From: JAJKIP01 sp040509055
Lineage (GTDB): Bacteria > Bacteroidota > Bacteroidia > Chitinophagales > Chitinophagaceae
Reading direction: 5' to 3'
DNA: 8,649 nucleotides
NCBI GenBank assembly: GCA_040509055.1
Contig: JBEVLT010000126.1
Location: 1 to 8,649, forward strand
The notes below the pieces were generated by a model that was given only the letters and a program-made list of their open reading frames with translations, ran no database searches and was not told where the DNA came from. Positions 6,658-8,649 of the stretch are shown here, piece by piece. Position 1 is the stretch's first letter, and every line of letters starts with the position of its first letter. The position numbers and the translations under genes were made by a program.

Positions 6658-7872
6658 ATGATAATGATATTATACAGATCGGTTCTGTTTTTCGGACTGG
6701 CAGCAGGAATGTTTGCCTGTACCAGGACAGGGACCGGCAAAAAATTTTCCGTAAGCGGCGTCATTACCAACAACACGTCCCGCATGGTGTACCTGGAAGA
6801 AGTACCGGCAGCCGGTATACAACCGATGCTGGTGGATTCGGTACTGATCGGCAAGGACGGCCGTTTTTCGCTTACTGCCACGCCGAAGGAATCGGTGGTG
6901 TTCAACCTGCGGCTGGACCAGAGCAGGTACCCGGTGGCTTCCGTGATCAACGATGTGCCTGCCATCACGCTGAATATCCGGCTGAGCACTGCCAATAAGG
7001 AATTTGCCGATACATACGAGGTAAAAAACTCGCCGGCCAGCCAGCAGATGAAGGACTTCATGCTGATGTTGAATAATAACCTGCGCGACATTTACACAAG
7101 CACCACCCGGCTCGATACGCTGCAGCAGGGTGGTGCTACCGACAGCGTGCTGTTTCCGCTGATGGTCCGGCAAAAAGAACTGGCCGGTCAGACCAGGGAC
7201 TATGCGTTGCAGGCCCTGGAAAAGGCCAACAACCCGGCGTTGCTGTTGTTTGAGCTCGGTTATTACCAGTCTACGGCTAACGGCACAGGCTTCGGGCTGG
7301 AGCCACTCAGCAATGAGAAGGTCGGTGAACTCATATCCCGCGGTGCAAAGCAATTTCCTTCGCACGACGGCCTGGCCGCGGTGGAAGCTTCGCTGGAAGA
7401 GCAGATGAAGAAAATGAAGGAAGAGGAAGCCCGCCGGAAAACGGCCAGCCTGGTAGGTCAGCCGGCGCCGGATTTTTCCCTGCCCGATGTAAACGGGAAA
7501 GAAGTGAAGCTGAGCTCCTTCCGGGGCAAGTATGTACTGGTGGACTTCTGGGCCAGCTGGTGCGGGCCCTGCCGTATGGAAAACCCGAATGTGGTGAGCG
7601 CCTACCAGCAGTTTAAGGACAGGAATTTCACCGTATTGGGTGTGTCGCTCGACCGGCCTGGACAAAAGGACAAATGGCTGGAAGCAATAAAAGACGACAA
7701 GCTGGAGTGGACGCATGTCAGCGACCTGCAATACTGGAACAGTGCCGTGGTGCCGCTTTATGGCCTTGATGGCATTCCCCACAATGTGCTGGTAGACCCG
7801 GAAGGCAAGGTCATTGCCGAGGGCCTGCGCGGAGCTGAACTGAGGGGGTTTCTTGCCGGCCTGCTGCGCTGA
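6658..7872 (+). CDS. DUF4369-thioredoxin (TlpA-like) lipoprotein, periplasmic thiol-disulfide oxidoreductase
   Basis: The protein has 404 residues. A hydrophobic signal ends in MFAC with C21 as the likely lipidated cysteine; this lipobox is imperfect. The residues after C21 (TRTGTGKK) are not acidic, so the acidic surface-export signal known from some Bacteroidota lipoproteins is missing and a periplasm-facing anchor is likely. Residues 30-110 form a DUF4369-type beta-rich domain. A mostly helical middle part (about 125-262) ends in a charged helix. The C-terminal AhpC/TSA-TlpA thioredoxin fold starts at about 265 (GQPAPDFSLPD) with the active site W301-C302-G-P-C305 and cis-proline P374 in GIPH. 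Both redox cysteines are present, so reductase activity on extracytoplasmic disulfides is expected; the substrate is unknown. The start could be the ATG at 6658 or at 6664. It lies 26 bp after gatB with no terminator between, suggesting co-transcription. Confidence 0.93.
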   Translation: MIMILYRSVLFFGLAAGMFACTRTGTGKKFSVSGVITNNTSRMVYLEEVPAAGIQPMLVDSVLIGKDGRFSLTATPKESVVFNLRLDQSRYPVASVINDVPAITLNIRLSTANKEFADTYEVKNSPASQQMKDFMLMLNNNLRDIYTSTTRLDTLQQGGATDSVLFPLMVRQKELAGQTRDYALQALEKANNPALLLFELGYYQSTANGTGFGLEPLSNEKVGELISRGAKQFPSHDGLAAVEASLEEQMKKMKEEEARRKTASLVGQPAPDFSLPDVNGKEVKLSSFRGKYVLVDFWASWCGPCRMENPNVVSAYQQFKDRNFTVLGVSLDRPGQKDKWLEAIKDDKLEWTHVSDLQYWNSAVVPLYGLDGIPHNVLVDPEGKVIAEGLRGAELRGFLAGLLR

Positions 7873-7893
7873 CCGGTCATACATTTTTTATGA

Positions 7894-7922
7894 TTTCATG
7901 TGGGGGCAGTTTTATATATTTA
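7894..7922 (+). promoter_or_regulatory. weak promoter-like sequence before the last gene
   Basis: TATATTTA (7915-7922) differs from TAnnTTTG only at the last base. TTTC (7894-7897) is a one-mismatch -33 element 17 bp upstream. The surrounding 69-bp gap is AT-rich compared with the genes and shows no terminator for the upstream gene. The last gene may have its own promoter or be read through from gatB. Confidence 0.3.
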
Positions 7923-7941
7923 TTGACTTAAAATAATAACC

Positions 7942-8640
7942 ATGAGAAAAGCGCTATTCCTGGCCTGCATGTTCGCAGCGTATTCAGCCTTCGGTCAAAA
8001 CGTGGTCGATGTAGATAAAAATGGTGTGGCATTATCCAACCGTGTTTTTTACAGTGCTGGCGGGCACCCTGTCAGTGCGGCCAAATATGTGCGGCTGGCC
8101 TCCGGTTCACCCTATTTCAGTGAAAAATGGATGAAAGGAGCGATTGGCGTAGACGACAGCACCAAATATGCCGATATCCGTTTGCGGCTCGACCTGGTCG
8201 ATAATACAGTGATCTACCTGAACGACAAAAACGAGGAAATGGTATCGGTGGCTACCATCAGGCAGATCTACCTGCGCGATACGACCAACGGCCAGTCTTA
8301 CCTGTTTACTCATTCTTCCGCCATACCCGGCCATACCGATAAAGCCTGGTACCAGGTGCTGAGCACCGGTGCAAAGGCTACGCTGTACAAACAATATTCT
8401 AAAACCATGGTTGAATCCAAGGCCTATGCTTCTTCCGTAACAGAGCAGACCATTCGCACGGAAGAGCGCTATTTTGTGGCCGTGAACAATACTCTGGCCC
8501 GCGTAAAGAAAATAAAAGACATCATCGAGCTGGTGCCGGATAAGAAAACGGAACTCGCCGATTACGCCCAGAAATCAAAGCTGAGCGGTAAAAAAGAATC
8601 CGATTTTGTTGCGTTGATCGAGTACTACAATTCATTGTAA
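7942..8640 (+). CDS. secreted protein of unknown function
   Basis: The protein has 232 residues and I do not recognise a named family. It begins with a signal peptide: an MRK n-region, a hydrophobic core, and a likely cut near SAFGQ (residues 15-19). The mature part is mainly predicted beta strand up to about 155 (for example DIRLRLDLVDNTVIYL, 78-93). After that it is helical and charged, with KKIKDIIELVPDKK (189-202) and a C-terminal LSGKKESDFVALIEYYNSL stretch (214-232). From memory, similar C-termini occur in uncharacterised Chitinophagaceae proteins. There is no lipobox, membrane helix beyond the signal, catalytic motif or outer-membrane sorting domain. The mature protein has no cysteine. 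The ATG at 7942 follows an A-rich leader with no Shine-Dalgarno sequence, typical of Bacteroidota. The gene is complete and ends nine bases before the window edge. Confidence 0.85.
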   Translation: MRKALFLACMFAAYSAFGQNVVDVDKNGVALSNRVFYSAGGHPVSAAKYVRLASGSPYFSEKWMKGAIGVDDSTKYADIRLRLDLVDNTVIYLNDKNEEMVSVATIRQIYLRDTTNGQSYLFTHSSAIPGHTDKAWYQVLSTGAKATLYKQYSKTMVESKAYASSVTEQTIRTEERYFVAVNNTLARVKKIKDIIELVPDKKTELADYAQKSKLSGKKESDFVALIEYYNSL

Positions 8641-8649
8641 TCATCACTT

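Noticed and set aside
6670..7884. A 404-codon open frame antisense to almost the whole thioredoxin lipoprotein gene
   Set aside because: It mirrors the codons of a well-supported gene. Its translation has no domain or signal, and long antisense frames are expected from codon bias in this base composition.

Overview
This window looks like ordinary chromosome from a member of the Bacteroidota, most likely Chitinophagaceae or a close relative. Three things point there: promoter-like elements of the TAnnTTTG type in front of several genes, A-rich translation starts without Shine-Dalgarno sequences, and envelope proteins of Bacteroidota type (a DUF4369-TlpA lipoprotein, a membrane-anchored M23 peptidase ending in NQSLD, and a secreted tandem-PDZ protein). 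The genus assignment is inference. Base composition is moderately GC-rich and looks even across the genes. I see no insertion sequence, phage gene, CRISPR array, tRNA or rRNA.

Layout. On the minus strand, 106-1077 encodes a membrane-anchored M23 (LytM-type) peptidase. It diverges from alaS (alanyl-tRNA synthetase, 1243-3879, plus strand) across a 165-bp region that holds the alaS promoter element and a stem-loop-rich leader. A secreted protein with two PDZ domains and no protease domain (4059-5042) has its own promoter, bracketed by inverted repeats, and ends at a strong intrinsic terminator. Next come gatB (5183-6631), whose promoter abuts that terminator, and, only 26 bp later, a DUF4369-thioredoxin lipoprotein (6658-7872), so these two are probably co-transcribed. 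The last gene (7942-8640) encodes a secreted protein I cannot assign. The first bases of the window may contain the start of another minus-strand gene, but only five codons would be visible.

Functionally the window mixes translation quality genes (AlaRS with an intact editing site; GatB of the tRNA amidotransferase) with cell-envelope proteins (wall hydrolase-like, PDZ scaffold, periplasmic thiol oxidoreductase, unknown secreted protein). No shared pathway is apparent. I found no evidence for a novel multi-gene system. The points most worth a second look are the regulatory structures before the PDZ gene and alaS, the compact terminator/promoter junction before gatB, and the uncharacterised secreted proteins.
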